Below are positions 62,111 to 64,000 of a DNA stretch of 64,000 nucleotides, piece after piece. The stretch spans positions 1 to 64,000 of the forward strand of contig JAEPND010000009.1 in assembly GCA_017643585.1 (NCBI GenBank), given 5' to 3'. Positions within the stretch are counted from its first letter, which is position 1. Every line of letters begins with the position of its first letter. The notes under the pieces were generated by a model. The model made no database searches and was not told where the DNA came from. It was given only the letters and a program-made list of their open reading frames with translations. The stretch is from Maricaulis sp. (GTDB lineage Bacteria > Pseudomonadota > Alphaproteobacteria > Caulobacterales > Maricaulaceae). The translations under genes were made by a program, and so were the position numbers.

Positions 62111-63240
62111 GTTCCGATCCGTTTGAAGTCGGTGCCGCAGCCGCGGGCGCGGTGGCGTTCAGCATCCATCCTGGGACCGGCGCCGTGACCCTGTCCGGCG
62201 AGCGAGCTCGCTTTGGCCTAAATGGCGATACCCTGACGCTGGAGGACTTCCTCGCGCGCATGGGCCCGACGGACCAGGATGCGGTGCGCCGGGACCTGGC
62301 GGCGGGCCGGATCGATGTGCGTGTGCGCCTGACCGGTCTGGACCAGCAGCTGAGTTATGTGCGCCTGATCGGTGCCCGGCGTGAGGGTGAGCGGGTCGAC
62401 GGTCTGATGATCCCGGCCGGTGACACAGCCCACAAGGCCAACCGGATTGTCGACGAGCACGCCCTGGCGCGGGCTGTGGAGGCGGGCGAGGTGCTGGCCT
62501 TTTACCAACCGATCATCTGTCTGAAGAGCCAGCGCCTGGCCGGTTTCGAAGCGCTGGCACGCTGGCGACGTCCAGGTGTTGGCGTGCTGGCCCCGCCAGA
62601 CTTCCTGGCCATGGCCGATGATATCGATCAGCTGGGCAAGCTCAGTTCCAATATCCGCTCGAATGCGATCGATGACCTGGCCGCCTGGCGCCGTGCCTCA
62701 CCGCCGGCGCAGCAGCTCTTCGTCGCCGCGAATGTCTCGGTCAGTGAGCTCGTCGATACCGGCTTCCAGGATCGTATCATCGCTTACGTACAGCGTGCCG
62801 GCTTGCCAGCCGGTGTGTTCAAGCTGGAGATCGCCGAAACGGAGATCATGCGCGATCCGGAAGCGGCAGCAGATGCCATGACACGTCTGTCCGAGGCCGG
62901 CATTGCCCTGGCGCTGGATGATTTCGGGACGGGTTACTCTTCGCTCGCGCGGCTGGAGATGCTGCCTTTTGATGTGGTCAAGATCGACCAGTATTTCGTC
63001 CGCGCCATGGTCGGCAATGAAAGTGCAACCACGGTCGTGCAATCGGTGATCCAGCTGGCCCAGCATTTCGAGATGAAAGTTGTCGCCGAAGGCGTGGAAA
63101 CCGAGGAGACGGCGCAAACCCTGGCGGAGATCGGCTGCGATTTCGCGCAGGGCTATCGATATTCCGGAGCGCTGGCGCCGCAGGATGCCTATGAGCTGAT
63201 CGGGGCCGGGCTGGAAGGTCGGTTCAGGGCTGCCAGCTAG
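62107..63240 (+). CDS. EAL-domain c-di-GMP phosphodiesterase
   Basis: 377 residues. An N-terminal region of about 105 residues resembles a degenerate PAS sensor. The EAL domain follows with Glu148-Ala-Leu150 in GFEALARWRRPG, ANVSVSEL (metal-site Asn), AETEIM, LDDFGTGYSSL, KIDQYFV and EGVETEE, so the catalytic set appears complete and hydrolysis of c-di-GMP to pGpG is expected. No GGDEF domain is attached. It is translationally coupled to the GNAT gene behind SURF1 and converges with yqgE, overlapping 4 bases. Confidence 0.92.
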   Translation: MSSDPFEVGAAAAGAVAFSIHPGTGAVTLSGERARFGLNGDTLTLEDFLARMGPTDQDAVRRDLAAGRIDVRVRLTGLDQQLSYVRLIGARREGERVDGLMIPAGDTAHKANRIVDEHALARAVEAGEVLAFYQPIICLKSQRLAGFEALARWRRPGVGVLAPPDFLAMADDIDQLGKLSSNIRSNAIDDLAAWRRASPPAQQLFVAANVSVSELVDTGFQDRIIAYVQRAGLPAGVFKLEIAETEIMRDPEAAADAMTRLSEAGIALALDDFGTGYSSLARLEMLPFDVVKIDQYFVRAMVGNESATTVVQSVIQLAQHFEMKVVAEGVETEETAQTLAEIGCDFAQGYRYSGALAPQDAYELIGAGLEGRFRAAS

Positions 63241-63824
63241 GCATTGCCACTGAGACTGGACAGGCGTTCGGGGTCGATACCCAGCAGGTCCAGCGCGCGT
63301 TCCCACTTGTCATCAGCGCTCTCGGCGAAGATCAGGTCTTCGTCCGGATCCGCGACGAACCAGGCATTGCTGGCCAGTTCCTCTTCCAGCTGCCCGGCAC
63401 CCCAGCCGGAATAGCCCAGGGCGAGCAGGCTGCGGCGCGGTGGTCTGGGCGAGGCGATGGCCTCCAGCGCGTCCTTGGTCGCTGTCAGCCCGATCGTGTC
63501 GCTGACGGGCAGGGTCGAATCACTCGATTCGAAATCGGCGCTGTGCAGGACAAAACCGCGATCTCGCTCGACCGGTCCGCCCACCAGTACGGCGCGGTCC
63601 GGTGCATGGGGCTCGCCCTCGATGCCCAATTGTTCCAGCAGGGAGGGGAGTCGGAGGCCTTCAACAGGCTTGTTCAGTACGATTCCCATTGCATGATCCT
63701 CGGAATGATCGCACATGAGGATGACGGTGCGATCGAAACGCGGATCGCCGATCGATGGAGAGGCGATCAACAGCTTGCCTCCGAGATATCTGTCGGCTGT
63801 CAGCGTATCATCTTTCCGATTCAT
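63237..63824 (-). CDS. YqgE/AlgH (DUF179) family protein
   Basis: 195 residues. LGGKLLIASPSIGDPRFDRTV, VLNKPVEGLRL, VLVGGPVERDRGFVLH and LALGYSGWGAGQLEEEL are the family signature. The function is uncertain; AlgH has been tied to alginate regulation, but homologues are widespread. It is divergent from the peroxiredoxin gene at the window edge. Confidence 0.92.
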   Translation of the reverse strand: MNRKDDTLTADRYLGGKLLIASPSIGDPRFDRTVILMCDHSEDHAMGIVLNKPVEGLRLPSLLEQLGIEGEPHAPDRAVLVGGPVERDRGFVLHSADFESSDSTLPVSDTIGLTATKDALEAIASPRPPRRSLLALGYSGWGAGQLEEELASNAWFVADPDEDLIFAESADDKWERALDLLGIDPERLSSLSGNA

Positions 63825-63922
63825 ACCGGCATGATCGCCTCAAATAGGGGATGCGTCTAGCCGGGTTCCCGCTATCTTAAAGTGCGCGTCCGCGCTCTAA
63901 TAAACCTTCAGGAGAATAGACC

Positions 63923-64000
63923 ATGACGATTAAGGTCGGTGACCGCCTCCCCGAGGCCACTTTCATGACGATGACGGCCGATGGCCCAGCCCCCGTCTCC
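63923..64000 (+). CDS. Peroxiredoxin, Prx5-like (N-terminal part, runs off window)
   Basis: ATG at 63923 with AGGAGA 8 bases upstream. The 26 visible residues, with KVGDRLPEATFMTMTADGPA, match the start of Prx5/AhpE-type redoxins (often annotated peroxiredoxin or glutaredoxin-dependent peroxiredoxin). The active-site Cys lies beyond the edge. Confidence 0.8.
   Translation, partial: MTIKVGDRLPEATFMTMTADGPAPVS

Overview
The window looks like chromosomal DNA of a marine, stalked-type alphaproteobacterium, most likely Maricaulales/Hyphomonadaceae (Maricaulis-like). The reasons are the GC-rich codon use, alphaproteobacterial marker families (DUF2093 next to xseA, DUF4170 beside lipid A genes, CoxF between ctaB and ctaG, tldD divergent from the aa3 oxidase operon), a TonB-dependent receptor, several exported peptidases and a BLUF protein. 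The genus is inference. The fatty-acid, purine, ubiquinone, lipid A and cytochrome oxidase genes are ordinary housekeeping. No rRNA, tRNA, CRISPR array or prophage was seen.

Layout. 1-1.6 kb: the 3' end of an IS630-type transposase, a second decayed IS630 tail, and an AT-richer orphan gene. 1.6-4 kb: rsmD and rluB facing tadA and a TfoX-like gene. 4-7 kb: a barrel-less amidohydrolase-like protein, a GT4 glycosyltransferase, then GNAT and TauE genes. 7.1-7.7 kb: three tiny membrane-protein ORFs. 7.7-11.4 kb (minus): APH-type kinase, exported amidohydrolase and purD. 11.5-14.1 kb: xseA, DUF2093, M23 peptidase. 14.1-17 kb: a TetR gene, an S41-like exported peptidase and an exported unknown, with matching palindromic operators in front of tetR and in front of the peptidase. 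17-22 kb: alaC, DUF1232, a 72-residue flagellar-rod-like protein, a long hairpin, FrnE-like, MAPEG, pmbA, DUF4170.

22-30.5 kb is a lipid A/LPS neighbourhood: MsbA-like exporter, (minus) a GAF-PAS histidine kinase and a CX5R phosphatase, then DUF374 acyltransferase, waaA, lpxK and an lpxL-like acyltransferase, mostly translationally coupled. 30.5-34.5 kb: LysM/peptidoglycan-type protein behind a CRP-like palindrome, a repeat-rich spacer, ubiD, and a BLUF gene preceded by twin palindromes. 34.5-42.7 kb: serine hydrolase, enoyl-CoA hydratase, MarR, protein methyltransferase, an active/inactive M16 peptidase pair, ubiA, rsmE. 42.7-44.2 kb: an orphan lipoprotein sitting between rsmE and gshA. 44.3-52 kb: gshA, POT peptide transporter with a LacI-type operator, two tandem exported double-DTG aspartyl proteases, TonB receptor. 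52.2-63.2 kb: tldD divergent from ctaC-ctaD-ctaB-coxF-(unknown membrane protein)-ctaG-ctaE-DUF983-SURF1-GNAT-EAL. The window closes with yqgE and the start of a peroxiredoxin gene.

The items I rate most worth following are the unrecognised, histidine-containing polytopic protein translationally coupled to ctaG inside the cytochrome oxidase operon, the self-contained TetR/S41/exported-protein regulon with visible operators, the tandem two-lobed aspartyl proteases, and the BLUF protein that lacks the usual flavin-contacting Asn and carries twin palindromes in its upstream region.
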